A DNA stretch of 64,000 nt, taken from NCBI GenBank assembly GCA_963555705.1, contig OY743186.1, positions 38,861,241 through 38,925,240 on the forward strand, in the 5' to 3' direction. A program made the translations under genes and the position numbers. Of the stretch, positions 33,640-44,013 are shown in pieces (positions within the stretch are counted from its first letter, which is position 1; every line of letters begins with the position of its first letter). The stretch comes from Ligustrum vulgare. Its lineage: Eukaryota; Streptophyta; Magnoliopsida; Lamiales; Oleaceae. Below the pieces are notes generated by a model that was not told the DNA's origin, made no database searches, and saw only the letters and a program-made list of their open reading frames with translations.

Positions 33640-35790
33640 GGATCTAATCTCTTCCCAAATGATCTATTTAAATGCATTATTAAAACGCGTAAAGGAGTAC
33701 TCCGCGTGATATCGATTCCATTAAGAAATAATGGAATAAATTATTGAAAATGTGGGAACAATGAGATAATGCGTCATTACCTTTTTCGATATAAGGGAAG
33801 ATTTGGCGACAAGATTGAGATCATGAGATATTTCCTTGGATATTGTACCTGATTTTTTCGGTATACTAAAGGTATACAGATTTGTACTATACAGAAATAC
33901 GTACTGGTGAAATGAATACTGTATTGAACCAGAAGTTCATACATATGTACAAGTGAAATATCTCGCTAAACCAGAAGTTCTATAATGATTGGTTAGATTC
34001 CAATTCAATAATAAGATTTATTGAGAATGCAAAATGGCATTCATTAAAGAACCAGAAGAGTGTTCAGGTTAACAAGTTATCATTGCTGCTTGTTCTCAAA
34101 AGTAAATTAATTATCTCACTAAGAAAATGAATGACTGATTATTTGCTCAAGTAATGATATTACGAGCAAAGTGAGAAATGCATGCATGAATATATCTTAA
34201 AGTCATCAATGATTTTATAAATTAGTTGAGATAATAGAATATTATATTGTTAATGATTTAGCAGATTAAAAGCCTCAAGTTATTTGCTATGAGAACAACT
34301 TAAATATAAATATTTCTAATGCAGCAATATTTTACATACAAACATGTCAATAAAATAAAATAAAAATTAGCTTGTAAAGCTTTATGATTTCTAAAAGGTG
34401 CGATATCTATATACACTCCAACAAAATGTACTTAGATATAATATTGTGATTATATCCATAATTATGAATGACATGTGTTGCGGCATTGTTAGCCGACTGA
34501 TATAATACAAGATTCTTGAATATTATGGGGAAATTAAACAATAACACGCATGAAGCGTGATCAAGCTTAAAGCGTAATTATGCCTGGAGCATAAGACAAT
34601 CGATTCCAAAAACAAATATTTCTTGAATAATTGAGATGATCCCTTTGAGGCTAAATACTCATAATGAGTAAAAGGGACATAATTAAATGATAAGAGATTC
34701 AGGCCTGATGATAAAAATACAAAGAGATCTCTCTATGTTATGTTTATATTGACATAAAATGGAATCGATAAATAAGTCGACTGCATACACAAACAACCCT
34801 CTTATGAAAATGAGATTGATGAAATTATAATACTTTGGCCAAGTATAAAATCCCAATATAGGGATTATTGTTTTTGGACTTTGGCCAAGTATAAAATCCC
34901 AATATAGGGATTATTGTTATAGGACTTGAAGTCCAAAAACACTTAAATGTATAATGCCAGTAGTTATTTGTACAAATGAAAAATATTATACAGTCGTAAA
35001 AGACGACTAGTTGCGCGCGAAATTTTTCATAGAACTGGCATGAAATATGGTGGATAGACTATAGTCTAAATTCACTAGTTTGAGCTCTTTGATATACCAA
35101 TGAGTGAGATCAAAAAGTGTGATTCTCATCTCGGTACTTTGGGAGTTTTCTTTGATGTACCAGTTGATCACGGTACGTTGGGATTTCAAGCGAAATGATT
35201 ATAGATTATATGTCGAAATTGATATCTATTTCAATGATTGATTATGCTCCTGCAAATTAGAAATTGCAGTTTATAAAGTGCAAGAACGTACATGTATAAA
35301 TCATTGAAAGATTCAATTTGCCCAAAATAATATCATTATAGAATGAAATGTGATTCTTAAAATAAAATCACATGAAGAATGATATGATACATATAACCCC
35401 ATAATATAATATGTTGAAAATGAAATTGGAGTGTACTATTATTATATTTGAATATTTGGGCATGCAATTGATTTTCAATATGCAAAATTATATTATCCAC
35501 CGGGAAAATGAATATTCACCAGAAGTGAATTTGAAAATGAATATTTAATTATTCATCAGATGTGAATTCTAGATTTTGATAGAAGTGAATCAATTCTAGA
35601 TTTGAGTAATGCAATCAGTTAACTAACTAAACATTGCTTGGTATAGCATGTTCAGTACATCATAAATGAGCTATGACTTCATAAATGAGTTATAAACTAT
35701 TTATAAAAGCTCATCACAAACTATATGTTTGATGAAATAATTTGAGATTGCATTAATATACTTATGATATTCCTATGAAGGGAACAAATA
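33640..35790 (+). other. Non-coding interior of the LOG-carrying element
   Basis: AT-rich, without protein-like frames. Contains a 46-48-bp tandem duplication (ACTTTGGCCAAGTATAAAAT...GGGATTATTG) at 34830-34920, and recurring 'accagaag' phrases similar to the left interior. It may be decayed copia internal sequence, but no domain is recognisable. Confidence 0.5.
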
Positions 35791-36605
35791 CGCACTCCAC
35801 TCTTTTTCCCTTAACTGAGGTTTTATCCCACAGGGTTTTCCTAGTAAGGTTTTTAATGAGGCAGCAACTATGGAGCAATTATGGCGTATCAATGAGAATA
35901 ATGTACTCTTTTTCCCTTCGCTAAGGTTTTGTCCCACAAGGTTTTCCTAGCAAGGTTTTTGAGATATTGTCACAGCTATCTGCAAGTAATAATTCAACAA
36001 CAAGCTCTCTCTTTAAATTGTGCTGGAATGATATCAACAAATGAAGAAAATCATACACATCTTATGAAGAATGTTATGATATCGGCTACACATAAGAAGA
36101 TTTTCATATATACATATTCCAGACGAATGATGATATCATTATTCAAAAGGTTCATAATACTTGATTGCACACTTCAGGGGGAGAATCATGCTGTCATGCT
36201 GTACTCTTTTTCCTTCGTCCAGGTTTTGTCCCACAGGGTTTTCCTGACAAGGTTTTAACGAGGCAGCGGCTGTACTCTTTTTCCTTCGTTCAGATTTTGT
36301 CCCATTGGGTTTTACTGACAAGGTTTTAACGAGGCAGACCTAAAGCAATACAGCACTAAAACACTACAACACTGAAGCGCTAAAGCACTACAGCAATAAA
36401 GCAATGAAGCAATGAAGCACTTCAGCACTTCATAATTCGAAGTTTCCAGTACATGATTTGTACTACTTATCATTGATGTCATTTCAGATATTAGACTCAA
36501 TGATTAATGATGGCCAACATCAGGGGGAGCAGCTGTACTCTTTTTCCTTCGCTCAAGTTTTATCCCACTGGATTTTCTTAGCAAGGTTTTAACGAGGCAG
36601 ACAAT
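35790..36605 (+). repeat. Five spaced copies of a ~68-bp 3'-terminal motif
   Basis: The motif ACTCTTTTTCC...GGTTTTGTCCCAC...GTTTTCCT...CAAGGTTTTAACGAGGCAG occurs near 35797, 35907, 36201, 36269 and 36537. A motif like this usually occurs once near the 3' end of plant copia elements. Here it is amplified, with a short repeat of 'taaagcactacagca' words between 36340 and 36430. Confidence 0.75.
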
Positions 36606-36639
36606 TATGCAATTGAGCAATAAGTCATTAAAGGGGGAG

Positions 36640-36853
36640 TGTTATAAATTCCCTACCTAAAATTTTTTACCTAATTTATATTATATTTTAATATATTAAT
36701 GACTATTATATTCTTGAAAATTGCCTATAAAATGAGGGCATTGGCATTGTATTTCTTGCACCAATTCTTGATAATGAAGAATTCTCCTCCTTCTCTCTAG
36801 CTCTCAATCTGTCTCTCTCTAATTCTTGTTAGAATTTTGATAGTTTCACAACA
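36640..36853 (+). repeat. 3' LTR of the LOG-carrying element
   Basis: 214 bp, same termini as the 5' LTR, preceded by AAAGGGGGAG and followed by the TSD AATTA. Confidence 0.9.
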
Positions 36854-36858
36854 AATTA

Positions 36859-37588
36859 TTTATAATAAAATGCTAAACAAAACTACTACTATCACTAAAC
36901 TAGTTAATAACACTTAATATAACTATCCGCTAAACTTATTGGAACTGCCCACTAAACTTATAAATATTAGCACTTCATGTGCATTTGATTAACATAAAAA
37001 TAGAAAATAAAAAGCTAATAAAATTGACAAGTGTTGCACATACCATTGCGTGAGAGTTTACTTAGATGATAAAATAACAATTTTAATTATGACTTATATA
37101 AACAAATTGCAATTTTGAAGTAACAATAAAAAGAAGTGAACCATGGACATAAAAGAAGGTCCAAGTCCAGATGGCAGACACCTATGAAAATTTGTCTCGT
37201 CTAACTTCACTAATTGAGGCAAGAGGAGAATGTATAAGTAATGTTCTAAAAAATGTAAAACGTTACGAAACAGAGAAGTCCAGAATCAAGACTAAGCACG
37301 TTTAAATGTATGTCTAAGCGTACTTTTTAAAATACTTTGTATAAGTATCTAAGCATATTCGTTTGTATTCTTTTATTTCGTGGGAACCGTACTACCAATA
37401 GACTTGACAAATAATCATAAAATTTAAATTAAAAATTAATCTAACGAGGTAGATCGACTTTAAAAAGACAAGAATTAAAGAAGAAAAAACTATTTATCAT
37501 CTTAACTGCCCACCCACCCATTGCCTTAATCATCGGGTATATCTCCCCATATTTCCTGGCAAAATAAGAGGGAGAAATCCTCCTCTGG
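36859..37588. other. Unassigned AT-rich DNA
   Basis: No ORF, repeat or element boundary was recognised. Confidence 0.4.
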
Positions 37589-37591
37589 TTA

Positions 37592-37965
37592 GAACATTTC
37601 TAATGGTTTATGGATTGTGAAAAACTATTGCCACATAGAAAAAATAAATAATAATTTAAACATTTCATCTTCAATGGTTAGTTTTCATGCCTATAAGATG
37701 TTGATGTGATATGGATATTATCTTGTACTATATCTAGGTATAGATTATGTGCTAGGCAAAGTGATTAGACAAATATTAATTTTTCATTTATTTAAACTAA
37801 GAAAATGATACTAATTTGATGACATGTGTACACATAAAAAATTGTAGACAAAGACCATTGGAGATAAGCTTTAAATTTCATTATCTATTTTATGGACATG
37901 AGTGAGATATTTATCTATTTAACTGTCACATATATCAGAAAATGTATAAACCATTAGAGATGCTC
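37592..37965. mobile_element. Harbinger/Tourist-like MITE
   Basis: 374 bp. Left end GAACATTTCTAATGGTTTA; right end, read inward, GAGCATCTCTAATGGTTTA. Flanked by TTA on both sides (37589-37591, 37966-37968). The GAGCATCTC-AATGG terminus is a common plant MITE end. Non-coding. Confidence 0.68.
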
Positions 37966-38640
37966 TTAGCACCCTTGAGCTATAATTTCAATTTTTCAAA
38001 GACCATGAAGATAAAAGGCTTGAAATTAACTCCAGCAAGAGGCAATGAACTACAAGATAAAAACTAGGGAGATTGAAATCTAGTTCCTAGATTTAAAAAC
38101 ATATCATATTTTTGGAACCATGAAATTAATGGAGACAGAAAAATACATATATGGCAAAATTGATATATGAAATCAATTTCTATATTTATACTAAAAAAAG
38201 GTATCAAAATTCAACTGGCTTATTATTCCAGTTACGAAATGGAGTTGGAAATCTTCCCCTTTTTTTCCTTCTTAAAATTTGATTTGAATTTCCATCTCCA
38301 ACTACTTTTAGGATGGAACAGGCTGAAAGTGTCAGCACAGAAGTTATAATTAAAGCACCTGCAGGAAGAAGTTTTGATATGGACAATGCTAGAAGTACCT
38401 CGAGGATCACCTCTTTCCGGCTCCACCTCCTCCATGTGAGGAGGGGGTCACCTCGGAAGTAAGACTCGAGGTGTTTCTAGCATTTTTCGTCTTGATATTC
38501 ACCAAAAAAACCATCCTCTTCTGGTGGTTGAGTCTCCTCCAACTGGCTCTTCTTTTTACCTGTTCTCCATTCCTTGTTTCAGGGCATCCAAATCTCCTCC
38601 AGTGAGACAATAACCATATTTGTGGGAAGTTGAAAATTAT
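37966..38640. other. Unassigned DNA; weak minus-strand frames
   Basis: Minus-strand frames at 38204-38435 and 38407-38661 (up to 84 codons) overlap each other and match nothing I know. 38400-38470 is relatively GC-rich, with an imperfect hairpin around CACCTC/GAGGTG. No gene is called. Confidence 0.35.
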
Positions 38641-40210
38641 TGATAAGTGTATTTTATACACTTATTTATATATCAAAATTAGGATATTATATTGTTGTTT
38701 GAGAATAAATTCTACTTAATTTGTTGTTATTTAATTTGTTTATATTTCAGATTTAATCTCAAAATCAAAAGAATAAAGCAATTGAAGCAATTAATGAGCA
38801 ATTGGATGACAAATTAAAGCTAAATTGCACAATCGGGAGTTGATGAGGTCAACCGTAAAATATGTGTGATGCTAAAGTGAAAAAGTCAAGAGTTTGCGGA
38901 CTTATAAATTAAAGAAATTGAGAGTTGAAATGTGTAAATTGAGAAGATTATAAAGTATGATGACAAATTGATCACATTAGAAGATGGAGGACTTGAGGTG
39001 CAAATAAAAGACGGGGACCAACTTAAACATATTGAAAATATGACAATTGCACTGAATGGAATAACCGCGCGACCACGCCTCACAAAGACTTGCGATCACA
39101 CAAACTCATTGAAATAAGTAGTTTAGTTCCACATTATCATGCAGCCGCATGTAGGGGTGGACAAAATAACCAAACCAAACCAGAACCAAACCAAATCAAG
39201 CGGTTTGGTTCAGTTCTATATAAAAAAAATAATGGTTTGATTCTTAAAATTAAGAACCATTCGATTTCGATTCTGGTTCCGATTTTCTTTCCAAAACCAA
39301 GAACCAAACTATATATATATACAAATTAATGGATATTCATATTACAAAAAAATTATAATCTAAAGTTATAAATGTGAAATGTACAAAAATGTTATTTAAC
39401 ATACTTTTATCTCATTTCCTATTAGACAAATATTTTAAATCATAAATCTAAATTCTAATTCTAATTCATTTTTCTTCTTTTCAATTATAGACACGTATTC
39501 ACACTACTTTACTTGCACTCCTATAACACAGCAATCGTTGCACTCCTTAATCACCATCGACGACATTAATGTTTATTTTTTAAAATTTATGTATATATAA
39601 ACCTCGGCCAAATTCGTCAATTCTCAAGAGTTAACTCAAATTCAAATTGTAAATTTCATCCCTAACTCACACAGCACCACGGTAGAATGGGACCCAGAAC
39701 TTTATCGTAACCTATAACTATAAGTCTAAACGGCTTTTATGTTCGATTCTCTAAGTTTCAATGGGTCGACGAGTTTCCTTCAGGCGAGTTTCTTCTTCTT
39801 TGATTTAGAATAACATGTTACTTTTTTCTAAATTTTTGTTTTGTTAACTAAAAATTTCATTTTCTATTTAGTAATGATGTAGATGGATTCTAATGAAGAA
39901 GCGAATATAAATAGGCTTTAATTTGCATTTATTATTCAAAAATTCAAGTAATGGTCCCAGAACCAAACCGAACCAAACCAGAACCGAGCGGTTTGGTTCC
40001 GATTTGGTTTCATATCTTTAAAAAAACCAATTGGTTCCATTAGTAAAAAATTATCGGTTTATGGTTTGGTTTGGTTCTTCTAGAACCAGAACAGAACCAA
40101 ACCAAACCACGTCCATCCCTAATCGCATGAATCAAAGGCGCGTGGCCTCGGAACTTTCCAGCTAAGCCGTGAGTTGGGCTTTTTTGCGCGAGTTGCAATA
40201 GAATTCTTCC
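38641..40210 (+). repeat. Non-coding dispersed repeat (TTGATAAGTG family), copy 1
   Basis: Starts with TTGATAAGTGTATTTTATAC, a near-palindrome, and continues with GTTTATATTTCAGATTTAAT and GGGAGTTGATGAGGTCAA. All of these have counterparts in the same order on the minus strand of 54895-56651. The copy is interrupted by a hAT-like MITE (39152-40121); after it, GTTGGGCTTTTTTGCGCG again matches the other copy. The right border is uncertain. Class unknown. Confidence 0.6.
39152..40121. mobile_element. hAT-like element with GGTTTGGTTC internal repeats
   Basis: 970 bp with ends TAGGGGTGGAC and, from the right on the other strand, TAGGGATGGAC. Flanks GCCGCATG and ATCGCATG agree at six of eight positions, a likely 8-bp TSD. 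Both subterminal regions are built of AACCAAACCA / GGTTTGGTTC words in opposite orientation. The interior is AT-rich and has no transposase. Confidence 0.65.
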
Positions 40211-40479
40211 TTTCCAGTTTCCACGTACATTGATACTGGATTTTTCTAAACATACATAACACTATTCTTAACATACAGAACACTGTGGTTGTGATGTAGT
40301 GGCAGTTGAGTCCATCAGTAAAGGTGATTTTGTGATTGAGTATGTTAGAGGATGTAATTAGTGTGATTTTTTTTTTTTCATTTCCTCGTCCAAATTTTGT
40401 TTCACTTTTTAAATTTACTTCTTGTTTTCTTATTGAATTGAACTACCTCTACTTTGTGAATTTTTTTTTGTCTTAACCA

Positions 40480-40581
<102 letters not shown>

Positions 40582-41195
40582 CTTCAATGCATATTTCTAT
40601 TTTTAATGAATTTTTTCTCCTTAATGCAAATGTTGTATACTTAGTATTCACTCTTCCTTGTAATTTCCACGATCTGTCTCTGTTTAACATACATATTCTT
40701 ACAACTTCATCCTTACTTTTACTTCCAATTTGCATTATTTTTCCTACTCTAATACATACAAAAAAAAAAAAAAAAATCCAAGCACGTGCGTCAACTAGTT
40801 TTTCTTAGAAGTATACATTAATAAAGAATTGCAATAAATTGTGGTCCTAGAGCAACCACTTATCCCTGCACCTTGAATAGTTTTCTTGTGCTTCTAACTA
40901 CAATATTTTAAGTCTAAAAATGAGACTAAAGCCGTATGGATTTCAAGAAAGGTTCATTGCATCTCAAAGTCCGACATTCATTTTCCTAATCCCATCAAGA
41001 ATCTAGAATGCTCCAAAATGTAAATTCAATGGACAAGAATCGACAACTCTTAAGTAGAATCGTATGTCGTTATATGTACCGTATCATTCGGGATCATGGA
41101 AGATTTTGTCAGGAGATCGTAGAGTTTGACCAAAAACGTACGTTCATCATCTTTGTTTCTGATGAACCAATTTTTGATTGCATCATGAAGTGCGA

Positions 41196-42683
41196 CTATT
41201 GTTTCCTTTCTCGTACAAACACAGGCAACCCATTTTTGACCGTAGCGGTGAGGCCCGGCATGAACTTAAGAGTCGGGTTCGGCCTAGCCATTTGGATATC
41301 AAACTGCCTAATCAAAGACAAAGCAACAGTTTTCATTTCCACTAATGCCATTTCTTTGCCCAAACAAACCCTAAGCCCGGCCTGGAATACTGGGTACTTG
41401 AAAGGATCTACTTGCTTGAAAACCCCATCTTGTAACCATCTTTCAGGCTTGAATTCGAGGCAATCCGGGCCCCAAATTGTTTCCATTCTTCCCATTGCAT
41501 AGGGATGGTATGTAACCCTAGTGCCTTTTGCTACAAATGTACCATCAGGGAGAATATCGTCTTCTTGACAGAACTTTGAATCAAATTGTACTGGTGGAAA
41601 TAGCCTCATGCTCTCATGCACTGCTGCTTGAAGATAATGCATTTCCCTTATTTGCTCGAAACTCGCAAGATCTTGAGTTTTCGACCCCATTATGTGGTCT
41701 GATTCTTCGCGAATAGCCAGCGTGACATCGGGATGATTTGACAATAACCAGAAGAAAGTGGTTAAGCCTGAGGCAATGGTATCTCGCCCTGCCAGGACAA
41801 AGCTTATGACAATGTCCCGGAGGAATTTGTCATCGTCTATAGTGGCCATGAATCTCGACAAAAGGTCTTCGTGAGAGGAAACATCCATGTTTCTTTTGTG
41901 CTTGATCAGGTCCTCAGCTAGGATATTAACCATTTTAATGGCTTCTCTCAGTTTCTTCTCACTGCCTAAATTGAAAAACCTTTTGGTTTTCCAAATCAAT
42001 GGCGATACTGTCAGCGCGCGATCTGCTGATAATTTTGATGCATGATCAAAGGCTGCCGCGAATTCTGAAACGGGCAGTGACAATTTTAGGCAGCCAGGGT
42101 CTTGACCGAATGAAAATTTGCAAATACTATCGAATGAAAATCTTTGAAACACGTCTTGTAAATCAAGAACACCATTTTCTTTACCAGCAACGGAGGACAG
42201 TAGAGGAATGAGCCTGGAACGAATTTCAGAGACTACAATCTCAAATGCATATGATTTTACAGAAAGATTGCTGAGTTCTAGACAAGCCATTTTCCTCTGA
42301 AACTTCCATAAATGACCATCAACATTGAAAATCCCTCTCCCCAGAAGATCACCCAAAATGGCAGAAAATGGCTTGCCTTTTGGGTAATTATCGAACCTTG
42401 TTTTGAGCATGTACTCAACATTTTCTGGATTGGCAGTGATGATATTTCCAAGAACATGAACACGAATCGTTCTGGTTTCCGATTTGCTCAGAAGATGAGA
42501 GTACCAATCACACAAATTACTGAATTCCAAGGACCACTTCAAGCTGAGAAAACTTTGACAGATTTCACAGTTACACCATGGCTTCGATCTCAGAACAAAA
42601 ACGTAGAGAGAAACGATAAAGAAAGAGAGTATAGAAATGAAGCACAAGAACAAACGTAACCATGTGAAAGCTTCAAAAGCCAT
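41196..42683 (-). CDS. CYP94-family cytochrome P450 (fatty-acid or jasmonate-conjugate omega-hydroxylase-like)
   Basis: Complete 495-residue ER-anchored P450 in one exon. N-terminal membrane anchor at about 9-31. The C-helix region (VDGHLWKFQRKMACLELSN), the I-helix oxygen-activation motif AGRDT (298-302), ExxR (ESMR, 357-360), FKPERW (411-416) and the heme loop FQAGLRVCLG (433-442, Cys440) are all present. The NPENVEYMLKT and NYPKGKPFSAILGDLLGRGI segments and the single-exon structure fit the plant CYP94 family. Its members omega-hydroxylate fatty acids (CYP94A) or jasmonoyl-isoleucine (CYP94B/C). By sequence feel it is closest to CYP94A, but the subfamily and substrate cannot be settled here. 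The start at 42683 gives the normal anchor length; a TATA box lies about 85 bp upstream. The only apparently intact host gene in the window. Confidence 0.95.
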   Translation of the reverse strand: MAFEAFTWLRLFLCFISILSFFIVSLYVFVLRSKPWCNCEICQSFLSLKWSLEFSNLCDWYSHLLSKSETRTIRVHVLGNIITANPENVEYMLKTRFDNYPKGKPFSAILGDLLGRGIFNVDGHLWKFQRKMACLELSNLSVKSYAFEIVVSEIRSRLIPLLSSVAGKENGVLDLQDVFQRFSFDSICKFSFGQDPGCLKLSLPVSEFAAAFDHASKLSADRALTVSPLIWKTKRFFNLGSEKKLREAIKMVNILAEDLIKHKRNMDVSSHEDLLSRFMATIDDDKFLRDIVISFVLAGRDTIASGLTTFFWLLSNHPDVTLAIREESDHIMGSKTQDLASFEQIREMHYLQAAVHESMRLFPPVQFDSKFCQEDDILPDGTFVAKGTRVTYHPYAMGRMETIWGPDCLEFKPERWLQDGVFKQVDPFKYPVFQAGLRVCLGKEMALVEMKTVALSLIRQFDIQMARPNPTLKFMPGLTATVKNGLPVFVRERKQ

Positions 42684-42765
42684 TGTTTATTAGAATATAT
42701 GAAGTATCTAAAAAAGAGGCAGGAAATTAAGAATGAGATTGATGAACATCAACTTTTGGCTATGG

Positions 42766-42772
42766 TTTTATA
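42766..42772 (-). promoter_or_regulatory. TATA box of the CYP94-type gene
   Basis: TATAAAA on the minus strand, 83-89 bases before the start codon, leaving room for a 5' UTR of roughly 50-55 bases. This is a normal plant core-promoter spacing. Confidence 0.6.
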
Positions 42773-42789
42773 TTGTTGGAAAGTAGCCT

Positions 42790-43375
42790 AGTTTCATTTT
42801 CAGTATTAAAAAATTCTGTAGTCTTAGAAAGAAGCACCGCTGTCGAATTGCTTTCGGAATTTTGACACCTATTTTCTGCACGAGGATGCGAACGGGTAAA
42901 TAGGCATAAATAACGCGTGCGTTAAATAATAAATAAATAAAATAAGAGCAGTTAATTATGTGCGTCGTGTCTTATTTCATACTACTACACTTGAGATCAT
43001 AGTCATAGATTGCAATTATTTAATATACTTTTTACTTCAATAAATGGGTTGAGTAGAATATGTGAATCAAGTGCTAGAAATCTGTATTAGTAAATTCATT
43101 AAGAGATAAATCAAATACTACCGTTGTGACATGATCTTCGAGTCCTCTTGACATTTTGATTCCCGTTGAATCATCAGTCACAAAAATAAGATTGTTAGAT
43201 TATGTGAAGTACAGTTTAAATTCGTTGAGCCTCTATTTCACAATTTGTCATTGTTTTAATGTTTATAAACAAAGAATTTTTTATTTCAAGTAAAATAAGT
43301 AATTGAAAAGTGGATTGAAAAAATATGTTTTAAAAAAGGGTTTTGAGAAATGCATTATTTGTAAAACAAGTTTAA
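42790..43375. other. Upstream region of the CYP94-type gene, otherwise unassigned
   Basis: AT-rich with no ORF of note. It is the natural promoter region of the minus-strand P450, bounded upstream by a MITE at 43384. No specific cis-elements are claimed. Confidence 0.4.
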
Positions 43376-43383
43376 CAATAAAT

Positions 43384-43705
43384 CAATGTTGTCAAATCCG
43401 GCTCTGCCCGGAACCTGACGACCCGGTCCAAAACCCGAGTCGGATGACCCCAAAAACCCGTTTTGGTCAAATCCGGTCAAAGACCAGGATCGACCGGTAA
43501 ACCCGGTCGACCCGGTAGACCTGGACCGAGTTGACCCTGGATTTAGTTATTTTTTAAAAAAATTTATGATTTATTTATTTTTTTTAAATATTTTTATTAT
43601 TATTTTAATGAACGGGTCGACTCCGGGTTGACCCCGAGTCAACCCTCTAACCCTTGACCCAATTCCTCTATCGGGTCGATGATTGAGCCGGGTTTAAAAA
43701 CATTG
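43384..43705. mobile_element. hAT-like MITE with CCCGG/CCGGT internal words
   Basis: 322 bp. Left end CAATGTTGTCAAATCCGG; right end inward CAATGTTTTTAAACCCGG (about 18-bp imperfect inverted repeat). Flanked by CAATAAAT and CAATAAAC (7/8 match, 8-bp TSD). GC-rich ends with many CCGGT/GACCC words surround an AT-rich centre. No coding capacity. Confidence 0.7.
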
Positions 43706-44004
43706 CAATAAACAGAAGCAATCTTCATATTTTTCAATATTTAATGATCACTTTTCTATCATAATTTAAGTGAGGTTAATATCTCAGGATAGATTATTTT
43801 GAAGATTTTGTTTCATATCATTGGAGGGTAAACTTCCATTTGTTAAGATATCGAAATCCTAACAAACACGAATATCTGATACTTAACAAACGATATTTTT
43901 AATATGAACCCTAATTTTTAATATGTACCAGAATTTATAATACTCAAATAATTTATTAAATTTGTCTAGAAACTCGAAATAGTCATCAAATTTTAAGATT
44001 TGTA
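43706..44004. other. Unassigned AT-rich DNA
   Basis: No feature was recognised between the two DNA transposons. Confidence 0.4.
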
Positions 44005-44013
44005 TTCTTAAAA

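Larger units (their letters stand above)
30257..36853 (+). mobile_element. LTR retroelement carrying an antisense LOG-like gene
   Basis: 6597 bp bounded by a perfect 5-bp TSD (AATTA at 30252-30256 and 36854-36858), with 215- and 214-bp LTRs (TGTTATAAATTC ... TTTCACAACA). A primer-type motif GTTATCAGTACGAG follows the 5' LTR (30473 on). A purine tract AAAGGGGGAG precedes the 3' LTR (36630-36639). LTR layout and the repeated 3' motif resemble Ty1/copia elements, but I find no gag, protease, RT or integrase. The only convincing ORFs are antisense: a LOG-like gene (32539-33192) and an 88-codon frame (33365-33631). The LTRs differ at about eight positions by eye. It is a non-autonomous element with transduced sequence. 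Confidence 0.88.

Noticed and set aside
38204..38661. Overlapping minus-strand frames as a small gene
   Set aside because: Mutually overlapping, no recognised motif, no splice or promoter context.
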